Origin: a virus
IMG/VR virus record: IMGVR_UViG_3300036852_000198
Coordinates: 1 to 43,088 of that record
Strand: one strand, 5' to 3'
Length of the DNA: 43,088 bases
The number at the start of each line of letters is the position of its first letter. The first letter of the stretch is position 1. Below are positions 6,725-14,964 of this stretch, one piece after another. The notes beneath the pieces are model-generated. The model ran no database searches. It was given only the letters and a program-made list of their open reading frames with translations, and was not told the DNA's origin. The translations under genes and the position numbers were made by a program.

Positions 6725-7206
6725 GCGGGACACCCAACACGAAGCGAGCACAGGTCGCCGAGCGGCGCGCCCGCGCCATCGCCCTACGGGCCGAGGGCCA
6801 GTCGTGGGACACCATCGCCGAGGCGCTGGGGTACAAGTCCCGGGGCGCGGCGTGCACCGACGTCGCCCGGGCGCTCGACGCGCGGCTCAAGGAGCAGGCG
6901 CTCGCCGCCGACCAGCTGCGTGAGGTCGAGCTCGAGCGGCTGGAGACGATGGAGCGCGAGGTGTGGGTGGTGCTGCGCCGCCGGCATGTGACGGTGTCGG
7001 GCGGGAAGATCGTCTACGACGAGCCCGCCGCCGGCGAGGAACCGCGGCCGCTGGTGGACGACGGCCCGGTGCTCGCCGCGGTGGACCGGCTGAACCGGAT
7101 CAGTGAGCGCCGAGCGAAGCTGCTCGGGTTGGACTCGCCGGTGAAGGTGGAGCAGGGCGGCCAGGTCCGCTACGAGATCGTCGGCGTCGACCTGGACAAG
7201 CTGTGA
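6721..7206 (+). CDS. terS: Terminase small subunit
   Basis: The product is 161 residues from ATG 6721 (ATGA overlap). An N-terminal helix-turn-helix is visible as RARAIALRAEGQSWDTIAEALGYKSRGAACTDVARAL (about 15-55). A central coiled helix (REVELERLETMEREVWVVLRRR) follows, with the C-terminal motif LNRISERRAKLLGLDSPVKVE, typical of small terminases that oligomerise and recognise the packaging site. It directly precedes and overlaps the large subunit gene. Confidence 0.85.
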   Translation: MSGTPNTKRAQVAERRARAIALRAEGQSWDTIAEALGYKSRGAACTDVARALDARLKEQALAADQLREVELERLETMEREVWVVLRRRHVTVSGGKIVYDEPAAGEEPRPLVDDGPVLAAVDRLNRISERRAKLLGLDSPVKVEQGGQVRYEIVGVDLDKL

Positions 7207-8534
7207 CTGCCGCCGAGGTCGTCCACCAGTACCAGCCTCGGGGCGCGTGCGCGGCCCTGTGGGAGCACCGTGGCCCTGAGATCCTGCTAAGTGGCCCAGC
7301 GGGGACGGGCAAATCCAGGGCCTGTCTCCAGAAGCTCCACACCCAGGCGCTCAAGTACCCGGGCATGCGCGGCCTCCTCGTCCGCAAGACCCTCGCCAGC
7401 CTCGGCTCGACCGCTCTCGTGACGTGGCGGGAGCACGTCGTCCCGGAGGTGCTGGCGACCGGCGAAGTGGTGTTCTACGGCGGCTCGGCAGAGCACGCCG
7501 CCCAATACCGCTACCGCAACGGATCGACGATCGTGGTCGGGGGCCTCGACCGCTCGACGCGAATCATGTCGTCGGAGTACGACGTCATCTACGTGCAGGA
7601 GGCGATCGAGCTCACCGAGGCCGACTGGGAAGCCCTCACCACACGGCTCCGTAACGGGCGGATGCCGTACCAACAGCTGATCGCCGACACGAACCCCGAC
7701 ACGCCCACGCACTGGCTCAAGGCGCGCTGCGACCGCGGCGCCGCGGTCATGCTCGACAGCCGGCACGAGGACAACCCGCTCCTGTTCGACGACGCCGGCG
7801 CCATGACGGAGACGGGTGCCACGTACCTGGCTCGGCTCGATGCCCTCACAGGGCCCCGCCACGCCCGGCTCCGCCGCGGCCTCTGGACGAGCGCCGAGGG
7901 CCAGATCTTCGAGCAGTGGGACCCCGCGGTGCACCTCGTCGACCGGCGGCGCATCCCCGCCGAGTGGACCCGCTGGTGGACCGTCGACTTCGGGTACACG
8001 AACCCGTTCGTGCTGCAGCGGTGGGCGGAGGACCCCGACGGCCGCCTCTGGCTGTACGCGGAGCGCTACCTGACCCGCACGCTCGTCGAGGACCACGCCC
8101 GGGCGATCCTGGCGGAGGTGGCGCCGGCGGGGGAGTGGCGCGAGCCCCGCCCCCGCGCCGTGATCTGCGACCACGACGCCGAGGACCGCGCCACGCTCGA
8201 GCGGCACTTGGGCATGTCGACCGTCCCCGCCAAGAAGCAGGTGAAGCCCGGGATCGAGGCTGTCATGGCCCGCCTGCGGCCCGCAGGGGACGGCAAGGCC
8301 CGCCTGTACCTGGTGCGCGACGCGCGCACCGACCCGGCTGACCCCGAGCTCGTCGAGGCCAAGAAACCCACGTGCACCGCCGATGAGATCCCCGGCTACA
8401 TCTGGGCGCCCGCCGCCGACGGCCGGGCCGCGAAGGAGGAGCCGGTCAAGGTGGACGACCATGGCTGCGACGGCATGCGGTACGCGGTGGCGCAGCTCGA
8501 CCTCGGCGGCCGGCCCCGCGTCCGCTTCATGTGA
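7203..8534 (+). CDS. terL: Terminase large subunit
   Basis: This 443-residue packaging motor and nuclease has an ATPase with Walker A GPAGTGKS (31-38), Walker B YDVIYVQEA (126-134) and a coupling motif around IADTNPDTP (160-168). The RNase-H-like nuclease has acidic residues in TVDFGYTNP (Asp 262), ICDHDAEDR (Asp 323) and VDDHGCDGMRYAV (Asp 418, 419 and 423). The order and spacing match the Terminase_6/phage T4 gp17-like group. GTG 7203 overlaps the small subunit stop. It pumps DNA into the prohead through the portal encoded at 10072. Confidence 0.96.
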   Translation: MTAAEVVHQYQPRGACAALWEHRGPEILLSGPAGTGKSRACLQKLHTQALKYPGMRGLLVRKTLASLGSTALVTWREHVVPEVLATGEVVFYGGSAEHAAQYRYRNGSTIVVGGLDRSTRIMSSEYDVIYVQEAIELTEADWEALTTRLRNGRMPYQQLIADTNPDTPTHWLKARCDRGAAVMLDSRHEDNPLLFDDAGAMTETGATYLARLDALTGPRHARLRRGLWTSAEGQIFEQWDPAVHLVDRRRIPAEWTRWWTVDFGYTNPFVLQRWAEDPDGRLWLYAERYLTRTLVEDHARAILAEVAPAGEWREPRPRAVICDHDAEDRATLERHLGMSTVPAKKQVKPGIEAVMARLRPAGDGKARLYLVRDARTDPADPELVEAKKPTCTADEIPGYIWAPAADGRAAKEEPVKVDDHGCDGMRYAVAQLDLGGRPRVRFM

Positions 8535-8555
8535 ACCCCTAGCCCGGAGAGCACG

Positions 8556-8987
8556 ATGCCCCTGCTGAACTACACAACCACGGTCCCGGTGCGACGCACG
8601 GCCGGCGAGGTCCAGGCGCTGCTGGTCGAAGCCGGCGCCCGCCGGATCATGACCGAGTACGACGAGGCCGGCCGCGCAGACGGCGTCGCCTTCACGATCC
8701 ACACCGGCTACGGCGAGCGATCGTTCCTGCTCCCGGTCAACGCCGGCCGAGTCGAGAGCGTGCTCAAGCGGCAGCGAGTCGCGCCCCGGTACTCGACCCC
8801 GGAGCACGCCGAGCGGGTCGCCTGGCGCATCATCAAGGACTGGCTCGAGGCCCAGCTGGCGATCATCCGCACCGAGATGGTCACGCTCGACCAGGTGATG
8901 CTGCCCTACATGGCGACCGACGGCGGCCAGACGATGTACGAGCGGTACCTCGACAGCCAGCTCGCCCTGCCCGCGGGCGGCGAGTGA
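8556..8987 (+). CDS. Conserved phage hypothetical protein (143 aa)
   Basis: A GGAGAG ribosome site precedes ATG 8556 after a 21-base gap. The protein has a strand-rich start (LNYTTTVPVRRTAGEVQALLVEAGARRIMTEYD), then TIHTGYGERSFLLPVN, and a helix-rich end with RVAWRIIKDWLEAQLAIIRTEMVTLDQVMLPYM. I recognise this sequence pattern from many actinobacterial phages and prophages, but no function is known to me. It lies between terminase and portal, the usual place for packaging accessory genes. Confidence 0.75.
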   Translation: MPLLNYTTTVPVRRTAGEVQALLVEAGARRIMTEYDEAGRADGVAFTIHTGYGERSFLLPVNAGRVESVLKRQRVAPRYSTPEHAERVAWRIIKDWLEAQLAIIRTEMVTLDQVMLPYMATDGGQTMYERYLDSQLALPAGGE

Positions 8988-9472
8988 CCCAGTCGCCGAC
9001 TACCGTCCCCGCCATGGTGCGGGCGAAGGGCGTGAACGGGACCATCACCTTCGACGGGAGCACCGTCACGATCGACCGGAAGGGCCTGCTCGGCCGGGCC
9101 ACGATCGGCAAGGGCACCAAGTCCATCCCGCTGCGCAGCATCACAGCCGTCCAGTGGAAGCCCGCCGGGCTGACCGCCGGCGCCCTCCAACTCACCCTGT
9201 CGGGTGGCACCGAGGTCCGCTCTCGGTTCGGCCGCCAGGCCCATGACGCCATCAAGGACGAGAACAGCGTCGCGTTCCACCGCCACCGCCAGCACGATTT
9301 CGAGCGGGTGCGTGATGCGATCCAGGCGGCGATCGCCGCGCCCGCTCAGGCTCCGCAGCCGGCGCCGCAGCCAGCGCCGCAGGGCCCGCCGCCCGGTTGG
9401 TACGCCGACCCCCGGGGCTCGGGCTCGCAGCGTTGGTGGGACGGGACCGCCTGGACGGAGCACATCCAGTAG
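8984..9472 (+). CDS. DUF4429 - DUF2510 protein
   Basis: The product is 162 residues. The first domain (about 14-115) reads GTITFDGSTVTIDRKGLLGRATIGKGTKSIPL...AVQWKPAG, the DUF4429 pattern, a PH-like fold. After a proline/glutamine linker comes PPGWYADPRGSGSQRWWDGTAWTEHIQ (about 136-162), the actinobacterial DUF2510 motif usually found at the cytoplasmic end of membrane proteins. GTG 8984 overlaps the previous stop; ATG 9014 is an alternative. Both modules are host-type sequences, so a capture from a host chromosome is plausible. The role is unknown. Confidence 0.8.
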   Translation: MTQSPTTVPAMVRAKGVNGTITFDGSTVTIDRKGLLGRATIGKGTKSIPLRSITAVQWKPAGLTAGALQLTLSGGTEVRSRFGRQAHDAIKDENSVAFHRHRQHDFERVRDAIQAAIAAPAQAPQPAPQPAPQGPPPGWYADPRGSGSQRWWDGTAWTEHIQ

Positions 9473-9790
9473 CCTCTCGGGGCGGCGGTGTTCGCCTGCA
9501 CCCTGCGTGGCCATGAGGGACCCGGTGCGGGAGAGCACGAAAGTGCACGGAGCCGGGCGCAAGGCCGAGATGCTCCATTCTGTCAAGTTGCGCAGCGCCA
9601 TGACCTGCGGTTCTAGGAGCGCCCGGTGTAACAGTCAACCGGGGAGCCATGGCAGTCAGCGAAAGGCTACGAGCGCCGTCCGCGCCAGGGTGGCGCGAGC
9701 TCGCGCCAGAATGGCGCGAGGGCACGCCTGGTCGTCACTCTCCGACGCCGGCTGACGGCCCCTCACCCGGCTGCGACACCCCGTGGGGGT
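9473..9790. other. 318-base gap without a convincing gene
   Basis: The stretch between the DUF4429 gene and the small membrane protein gene has open frames on the plus strand but none with natural composition or ribosome sites. It contains the stacked palindromes at 9681-9720 and the boundary promoter element at 9776-9795. No tRNA cloverleaf could be built around the GGTTCTAGG near 9610. As the largest non-coding gap in the late half, close to terminase, it could hold a packaging (cos or pac) site or late-transcription signals. Confidence 0.5.
9681..9720. repeat. Stacked palindromes built from four TGGCGCGAG half-sites
   Basis: The 40 bases are made of one 9-base arm in alternating orientation. 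CGCGCCA-GGG-TGGCGCG lies at 9681-9697. The perfect 18-bp palindrome TGGCGCGAGCTCGCGCCA is at 9691-9708. CTCGCGCCA-GAA-TGGCGCGAG (9-bp stem, 3-base loop) is at 9700-9720. The arms can pair in alternative ways, so the DNA or RNA could switch between one long and two short hairpins. There is no U-tract after the last stem. Confidence 0.75.
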
Positions 9791-9802
9791 ATGTTCGGCG
9801 AG
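9776..9802 (+). promoter_or_regulatory. Boundary palindrome with TATGTT -10 box, leaderless start (copy a)
   Basis: ACACCCCGTGGGGGTAT occupies 9776-9792. The TATGTT at 9790-9795 is a good actinobacterial -10 box and is followed after 7 bases by ATG 9803, the spacing expected for a leaderless transcript. There is no consensus -35 hexamer 17 bases upstream, so the palindrome may be the activator or repressor site that sets promoter use. It stands directly before the portal module. Confidence 0.6.
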
Positions 9803-10075
9803 ATGGCCGCCGTCCCCGCGTACCTCACCGCCACCCGCACCCGCGACGCCACGATCCTCGGCCGCCTGCTCGTCGCCGCCCGCGAACACGCGCCCGGGGT
9901 CGGCCGCTGGCTCGCCCGCTCCGGCCGCCGCCTCCGCACCGCCGTCCTGACCATCTCCGGGCTCGGGTCGATCACCGCCGCCGCCTGGGCGATCGCCCTC
10001 CCGCTCGGCCTCGTCACGCTCGGCGTGTCGCTGCTGCTGCTCGAGCACCTCACCGCCGAGGACCCGCGCAGGTGA
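9803..10075 (+). CDS. Small membrane protein before the portal (90 aa)
   Basis: The product has a polar, arginine-rich N-terminus and two hydrophobic segments (TAVLTISGLGSITAAAWAIALPLG and LVTLGVSLLLLEHL). I take ATG 9803, which sits 7 bases after a TATGTT box, over ATG 9791, which lies inside that box. The TGA at 10073 overlaps the portal GTG. The function is unknown; holin-like size and topology are possible, but the location with head genes does not support a lysis role. Confidence 0.65.
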   Translation: MAAVPAYLTATRTRDATILGRLLVAAREHAPGVGRWLARSGRRLRTAVLTISGLGSITAAAWAIALPLGLVTLGVSLLLLEHLTAEDPRR

Positions 10076-12183
10076 GATCGCTCGTCGGGTCGATCCTCGA
10101 CCGAGCGCCCGTCCCGTACGTCTCCAAGCGGCTGTCGTTCCCGATGCTGCACCGCAACGACGCCGAGTCGCAGATGCGCGCCTACGGCGCCGTCGGCACC
10201 CTGTTCGCCACCGTCCACCGCACCTCGGCCGACACCGCCAAGGTCGAATGGAGGCTCTGGCGCAAGGCCGCGAGCGGCAAGAAGGAGGACCGCACCGAGG
10301 TCACCCGCCACGCCGCGCTCGACCTGTGGAACCGGCCCAACCCGTTCTATACGCGGCAGGAGTTCGTCGAGACCTTCCAGCAGCACATCGACCTCACCGG
10401 CGAGGGCTGGTGGGTCGTCGGCCGTAACCCCCGGTCGCCGCTGCCGCTCGAGCTGTGGCCCGTCCGCCCCGACCGCATGGCCCCCGTCCCCTCGGCGACG
10501 GACTTCATCGCCGGCTACGTCTACACCGGCCCCGACGGCGAGAAGATCCCGCTCGAGCTCGCCGACGTGATGCAGCTGAAGATGCCGAACCCCCTGGACC
10601 CGTACCGGGGGCTCGGGCCCGTGCAGGCGATCCTCACCGACATCGACAGCGAGAAGTACTCGGCCGAGTGGAACCGCAACTTCTTCGTCAACGGCGCCGA
10701 GCCCGGCGGCATCATCGAGCTCCCCGAGCACCTGGGCGACGACGAATTCGACGAGATGACGACCCGCTGGCGCGAGCAGCACCAGGGCGTCGCCAACGCC
10801 CACCGCGTCGCCGTGATCGAACGGGGCGGCAAGTGGGTCGACCGCAAGTACTCGATGCGGGACATGCAGTTCACCGAGCTGCGCCGGGCCAGCCGCGAGA
10901 CCATCCGCGAGGCGTTCGGCATGTCCAAGACGATGCTCGGCGCCGCCGAGTCGGAGACGAACCGGGCCACCGCCGAGGCCGCCGAGTACGTCTACGCCAA
11001 GTACCAGATCACCGAGCGGCTCGACCGGATCAAGGGCGTGCTCAACACCGAGCTGCTCGCCCTCTACGGGCCCGGCGCCGGCGACCTGGAGTTCGACTAC
11101 GAGGACCCGGTCCCCGAGAACGCCGAGGCCGACAACGCCGGGCGCGACTCCAAGGTGGCGGCGGCCGTCGCGCTGATCGGCCAGGGCGCCGACCCGGCGG
11201 AGACCATGCAGGCGTTCGAGCTCCCCGACATCCCGTTCGCCGCCCCCACCCCCGCGCCCGCCCCGACCGGCCCGCTACCGCCCACGCCGGCGGCCATCGA
11301 GGCCCGCGCGATAGATCGCGCGCTCGCCGCCGTGGGCCACAACCGCGCCTCCTGGCGCCAGCCCCGGCCCGCCCGCCGTCGGCGCACGAGCAACGCCGCC
11401 GACGACGACGTACCACCCGACCTCGACCCCGACGACCTCCCCGACATCACCCACCTCCAGGAGTCATGGGAGGCCGAGCTCGCCGACCTGCTCGACGAGT
11501 GGGGGCCCGTCGAGGACGACCAGAAGGCCGACCTGGTCGACGCCATCCGGGAGATCGCCGAGTCCGGCGAGCTCTCCGACCTCACCGACGTGGTGATCGA
11601 CTCTGGGCCCGGCGCCGACGTGCTCCTCGACGCGATGGTGCGGATCGCTGCCGAGGCGGCGGAGCAGGTCATCGAGGAGGCCGCCGAGCAGGGCGTGACG
11701 GTCGAGCCCCAGGACGTCGCCGAGGCGCTGCTCAGCGACGTCGCCACCGTCGTGGCGGCGGTCCGCGCTGGGGTGCTCACCGGCGGCGCCCTGGTCGCTG
11801 CGCTGCGAGCCAACGGACCCGAGGCCACCGCCGATGACGTCGCCGACGCGGTCGCCGACCACCTCGAGTCCCTGTCGCCTGACGGGCCCCGGCCACTGCT
11901 CGGCGGCGCCCTGACGGGGGCGCAGAACGCCGGCCGCATCGAGACGCTGCGCGCCGCCCCCGAGGGCGCCCTGTACGCGAACGAGCGCAACGACCGCAAC
12001 ACCTGCGCGCCGTGCCGGGAGGTGAATGGCCGCTGGCTTGGGAACGTCTCCGACATGGACCGGGTGCTGGCCTCGTACCCGGGCGGGGCGTATGGCGGCT
12101 ACATCCTGTGCCTGGGGCGGGAGCGGTGCAGGGGGACGATCACGGGCGTGTGGCGGCCCGCCCAGGTGGGCGAGCGGGCATGA
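10072..12183 (+). CDS. Portal protein fused to a MuF-like C-terminal domain
   Basis: The product is 703 residues from GTG 10072. Residues 1-370 are an HK97-type portal (LWNRPNPFYTRQEFVETFQQHIDLTGEGWWVV, then DVMQLKMPNPLDPYRGLGPVQ, then FFVNGAEPGGIIELPE). A proline-rich linker follows at about 385-405. An acidic helical region leads into a MuF-type end with ARAAPEG...NDRNTCAPCREVNGRWL and YGGYILCLGRERCRGT. The portal forms the DNA entry ring and MuF-like proteins sit inside the head. Fusion of the two in one chain is uncommon and would place a MuF domain on each of the 12 portal subunits. It is far longer than a normal portal of about 400-500 residues. Confidence 0.92.
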   Translation: MRSLVGSILDRAPVPYVSKRLSFPMLHRNDAESQMRAYGAVGTLFATVHRTSADTAKVEWRLWRKAASGKKEDRTEVTRHAALDLWNRPNPFYTRQEFVETFQQHIDLTGEGWWVVGRNPRSPLPLELWPVRPDRMAPVPSATDFIAGYVYTGPDGEKIPLELADVMQLKMPNPLDPYRGLGPVQAILTDIDSEKYSAEWNRNFFVNGAEPGGIIELPEHLGDDEFDEMTTRWREQHQGVANAHRVAVIERGGKWVDRKYSMRDMQFTELRRASRETIREAFGMSKTMLGAAESETNRATAEAAEYVYAKYQITERLDRIKGVLNTELLALYGPGAGDLEFDYEDPVPENAEADNAGRDSKVAAAVALIGQGADPAETMQAFELPDIPFAAPTPAPAPTGPLPPTPAAIEARAIDRALAAVGHNRASWRQPRPARRRRTSNAADDDVPPDLDPDDLPDITHLQESWEAELADLLDEWGPVEDDQKADLVDAIREIAESGELSDLTDVVIDSGPGADVLLDAMVRIAAEAAEQVIEEAAEQGVTVEPQDVAEALLSDVATVVAAVRAGVLTGGALVAALRANGPEATADDVADAVADHLESLSPDGPRPLLGGALTGAQNAGRIETLRAAPEGALYANERNDRNTCAPCREVNGRWLGNVSDMDRVLASYPGGAYGGYILCLGRERCRGTITGVWRPAQVGERA

Positions 12184-12254
12184 CCTATACCCACACCCCG
12201 TGGGGGTATCGTCGGCGCCGTGGCATGGGGAACACCGTGGAGGCCGGGGCGTGA
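12180..12254 (+). CDS. Possible 24-residue linking ORF between portal and protease
   Basis: ATG 12180 overlaps the portal stop as ATGA and the TGA at 12252 overlaps the protease GTG as GTGA, so ribosomes could pass through without leaving the message. The peptide starts MTYTHTPWGYRRRR and has no recognised family. The stretch also contains a copy of the boundary palindrome, so the reading frame may be a by-product of that site. It is too short to judge by composition. Confidence 0.3.
   Translation: MTYTHTPWGYRRRRGMGNTVEAGA
12193..12219 (+). promoter_or_regulatory. Boundary palindrome with TATCGT -10 box (copy b)
   Basis: ACACCCCGTGGGGGTAT at 12193-12209 is identical to copy a over 17 bases. 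The -10 box here is TATCGT (12207-12212), followed after 7 bases by GTG 12220. That GTG opens only a 12-codon frame overlapping the protease start at 12251. A transcript from here would begin just upstream of the prohead protease and capsid genes, giving a second entry point for head gene expression. Confidence 0.55.
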
Positions 12255-13420
12255 CTGACCGGACGCGTCGCGCCTGGGCCTCTGCTCGACGCCCCGACGT
12301 GACCCGCGGCCGGCTCGTGCCCGCCGCCGACGGCGCACAGAACAACGCCCGCCCGACCGGCCGGTCGTGGTACCGGATCGTCAACCAGGCTGACGACCCC
12401 ACCGCCGCCGAGATCTACGTCTACGACGAGATCGGCTACTGGGGCATCACCGCCGGCGCGTTCATCGACGAGCTCCGCGCCATCGCCTCCGACCGCATCG
12501 ACCTCCACCTCAACTCGCCCGGCGGCGACGTGTTCGACGGCATCGCCATCCTCAACGCCCTCCGCGCCCACCAGGCCGAGGTCACCGTCTACGTCGACGC
12601 CATCGCCGCCAGCATCGCCTCAGTGATCGCCATGGCCGGCGACCGGGTCGTCATGGCCCGCAACAGCCAGATGATGATCCACGACGCCTTCGGCCTGTGC
12701 ATCGGGGACGCCGACGAGATGCGCCAGATGGCCGAGACGCTCGACCGGCACTCGGACAACATCGCCTCGGTGTACAACGACCGCGCCGGTGGCGGCGTGA
12801 AGTCGTGGCGGGCCCGGATGCGCGCCGAGTCGTGGTTCAGCCCGGATGAGGCCGTCGCCACTGGCCTGGCGGACGAGGTCGCCGCTCCACCGAAGCGCAG
12901 CGAGGACATGCCGGAGAACCGGTGGGACCTGTCGATCTTCACGTACGCCGGCCGGGACCAGGCACCAGCGCCCACTCCGCTCGGCGGCGTGTTCCCGGAC
13001 AAGCCCGCGCCGGCGCCTGGTGGAGGTGTCGCCTCCCCGGCAGCGGCGTCCGTGGGGTCGCCGCCGAGAGCCGGGCAGCCCGGCGGCGACCCCACCCCCC
13101 GTGCGCCATCGGGCGCCGGCTACGGGGGCGAGCCGTCGGCGGCCGGGGCCCCCGCCGGCGCCGCCCCTGTCCCCGGCCCAGAGTCCGATGACGAGCCGTT
13201 CGAGCTCCCCGACGACCTCGACATCGGCGCCCGCATCCGAGCCTCGCTCGAGCAGGCCGCCGCTGACCCCGCCTACGACCCCTCTGCCATCGCCGCCGGC
13301 ATCGAGGCCCGGGCCAACAGCGCCCCCGCCCCGACCCCGACGGCCCCGCGTCCTACCGCGCCCGCCACCCACGTCGACATCGACACGTTCACCAATGCCC
13401 TCAAGGAGGCGCTGCAATGA
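12251..13420 (+). CDS. ClpP-like (S14) prohead maturation protease with long C-terminal extension
   Basis: The product is 389 residues. The S14 fold is clear: IYVYDEIGYWGITAGAFIDEL, then LHLNSPGGDVFDGIAILNAL, then AASIASVIAMAGDRVVM (catalytic Ser), then NSQMMIHDAFG (catalytic His). A proline/glycine/alanine-rich linker of about 100 residues (about 235-320) follows, then helices with FELPDDLDIGARIRASLEQAA and a terminal DTFTNALKEALQ. In HK97-like phages the protease and scaffold are separate or the scaffold is the capsid delta domain; the extension here may be a fused scaffold. GTG 12251 overlaps the previous stop, and the capsid gene follows with ATGA. Confidence 0.9.
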   Translation: MTDRTRRAWASARRPDVTRGRLVPAADGAQNNARPTGRSWYRIVNQADDPTAAEIYVYDEIGYWGITAGAFIDELRAIASDRIDLHLNSPGGDVFDGIAILNALRAHQAEVTVYVDAIAASIASVIAMAGDRVVMARNSQMMIHDAFGLCIGDADEMRQMAETLDRHSDNIASVYNDRAGGGVKSWRARMRAESWFSPDEAVATGLADEVAAPPKRSEDMPENRWDLSIFTYAGRDQAPAPTPLGGVFPDKPAPAPGGGVASPAAASVGSPPRAGQPGGDPTPRAPSGAGYGGEPSAAGAPAGAAPVPGPESDDEPFELPDDLDIGARIRASLEQAAADPAYDPSAIAAGIEARANSAPAPTPTAPRPTAPATHVDIDTFTNALKEALQ

Positions 13421-14880
13421 GCAAGACCCGCTTGACCCCGGGCGTGCGGGACAAGCTCGCCCGCGCCGGCTACTGCTCCGACCACGTCGGCCGCAGCTTC
13501 AACGCCGTCCGCACACCGCCGGCCCCCGGCGCGACTGACGACGTCGACGACCTGACGATCCCCGACAGCGCGGACGGGTTCGCCGAGTTCCTGGCCGACC
13601 GCAAGCGGATGGTCGCGCTCCTGGCGCAGCCCGAGAAGTTCGACGAGTTCATCGTCGGCTACGCCGGCAAGGTCCTCGACAAGCAGGTCGACATCCGCCA
13701 GCAGGTCGACGACCAGGTCACTCAGACGCTGGCCAACTGGCTGCGCGAGCAGGACGAGGCCGGCGGCGTCGAGCGCCTGAGCCTGCGGACCCCGGAGGCC
13801 GTCGTCGCCCAGGGCGCAGCCCGCAACGGGCTGCACAACCCGCGGGCGATGGGCGCGGTGCTCGACAAGGAGTTCACCAACTCGGCGGACTTCTTCTCGC
13901 TGATCTGGCACAACCGCAACCGGGACGCCCAGGCGCAGGCCAAGCTCCACAAGGTCCGCAACGCCTTCTCGTCGACCGTGCCCAGTGAGGGCGGGTTCCT
14001 GATCCCGGAGGCGCTGCGCTCCGAGCTGCTCCGGGTGGCGCTCGAGACCAGCGTGGTCAGGCAACGGGCGCGGGTGATCCCGATGGAGACGCTGCGGGTG
14101 CCGTTCCCCGCTATCGACTCCACGTCGAACGTCAGCTCCGTGTACGGCGGAATCGTCGGCTTCTGGACGGAGGAGGGCGCTGCCCTCCAGGCGTCGCAGG
14201 CCAGCTTTGGCCGGATCGTGCTCGACGCCAAGAAGCTGACTGCGTACACCGAGGTGCCCAACGAGCTGATCTCCGACTCGATCGTCTCGTTCCAGGCGTT
14301 CATCGACGAGATCTTCCCCGAGGCCCTCGGCTTCTACGAGGACGTCGCCTTCCTGACCGGCACCGGCGTCGGCGAGCCGCTCGGCGTGCTCAACGGCTCG
14401 GGGCTCGTCAACGTCACCCGCGCGGGTGGCGGCAACGCCATCGACTTCGCCGACGTCATCGCCATGTACGCCCGGATGCTGCCTGGCAGCCTCAGCCGGG
14501 CCGTGTGGGTCGCGTCGATCGACACGTTCCCGTCGCTCGCATCGATGGTCGTGGGCGCCAACATCAGCCCGGCCGTCTGGCTCAACAACGGCCAGGTGAT
14601 CGATGGTCCGCCCATGACGCTCTTGGGTCGGCCTGTGATCTTCACCGAGAAGGTCCCGCCCGCCGGCACCGCCGGCGATCTGTCGTTCATCGACTTCGGC
14701 TTCTACCTGATCGGCGATCGCCAGGTCATGTCCGCCATGTCGTCGCCGCACTTCAAGTTCCAGAACGACATGACCGCCTACCGGATCATCGAGCGGGTGG
14801 ACGGTCGGCCGTGGCTCAACTCGGCGATCACCCCCAAGAACGGCGGCCCCACCCTGTCGCCCTACGTCCGTCTGGTCTGA
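13417..14880 (+). CDS. HK97-fold major capsid protein
   Basis: The product is 487 residues. The N-terminal 170 residues are helical and acidic (TIPDSADGFAEFLADRKRM, VDDQVTQTLANWLREQ), as in a delta/scaffold domain. The HK97 fold then starts near TVPSEGGFLIPEALRSELLRVALE, with VVRQRARVIPMETLRVPFPAID, the E-loop/P-domain region FGRIVLDAKKLTAYTEVPNELISDS, GVGEPLGVLNGSG, and a C-terminal A-domain with FIDFGFYLIGDRQVM. Cleavage by the upstream protease near residues 170-180 is expected. It forms the icosahedral shell. ATG 13417 overlaps the protease stop. Confidence 0.95.
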   Translation: MSKTRLTPGVRDKLARAGYCSDHVGRSFNAVRTPPAPGATDDVDDLTIPDSADGFAEFLADRKRMVALLAQPEKFDEFIVGYAGKVLDKQVDIRQQVDDQVTQTLANWLREQDEAGGVERLSLRTPEAVVAQGAARNGLHNPRAMGAVLDKEFTNSADFFSLIWHNRNRDAQAQAKLHKVRNAFSSTVPSEGGFLIPEALRSELLRVALETSVVRQRARVIPMETLRVPFPAIDSTSNVSSVYGGIVGFWTEEGAALQASQASFGRIVLDAKKLTAYTEVPNELISDSIVSFQAFIDEIFPEALGFYEDVAFLTGTGVGEPLGVLNGSGLVNVTRAGGGNAIDFADVIAMYARMLPGSLSRAVWVASIDTFPSLASMVVGANISPAVWLNNGQVIDGPPMTLLGRPVIFTEKVPPAGTAGDLSFIDFGFYLIGDRQVMSAMSSPHFKFQNDMTAYRIIERVDGRPWLNSAITPKNGGPTLSPYVRLV

Positions 14881-14887
14881 TAGCCAG

Positions 14888-14936
14888 CCCGGCCCGGCAG
14901 TAATGCCCCGGGCCGGGACCACCTGGGGTGGCATTA
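14888..14936 (+). terminator. GC hairpin after the capsid gene with a competing stem
   Basis: CCCGGCCCGG (14888-14897) pairs perfectly with CCGGGCCGGG (14908-14917) across a 10-base loop. TAATGCC in the loop (14901-14907) is also complementary to GGCATTA at 14930-14936, so an alternative stem could break the first one. There is no U-tract. The element could act as an attenuator or RNA end-protector that sets capsid message above the downstream structural genes. Confidence 0.55.
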
Positions 14937-14964
14937 GCGCCCCGCCCACAAGGAAGGCAACACC

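Noticed and set aside
7287-8807. 506-codon minus-strand frame opposite the terminase
   Set aside because: The plus strand has all terminase motifs; the minus frame has shadow composition only.
9500-9660. tRNA-like stretch with GGTTCTAGG
   Set aside because: No acceptor, D or anticodon stem could be matched around it.
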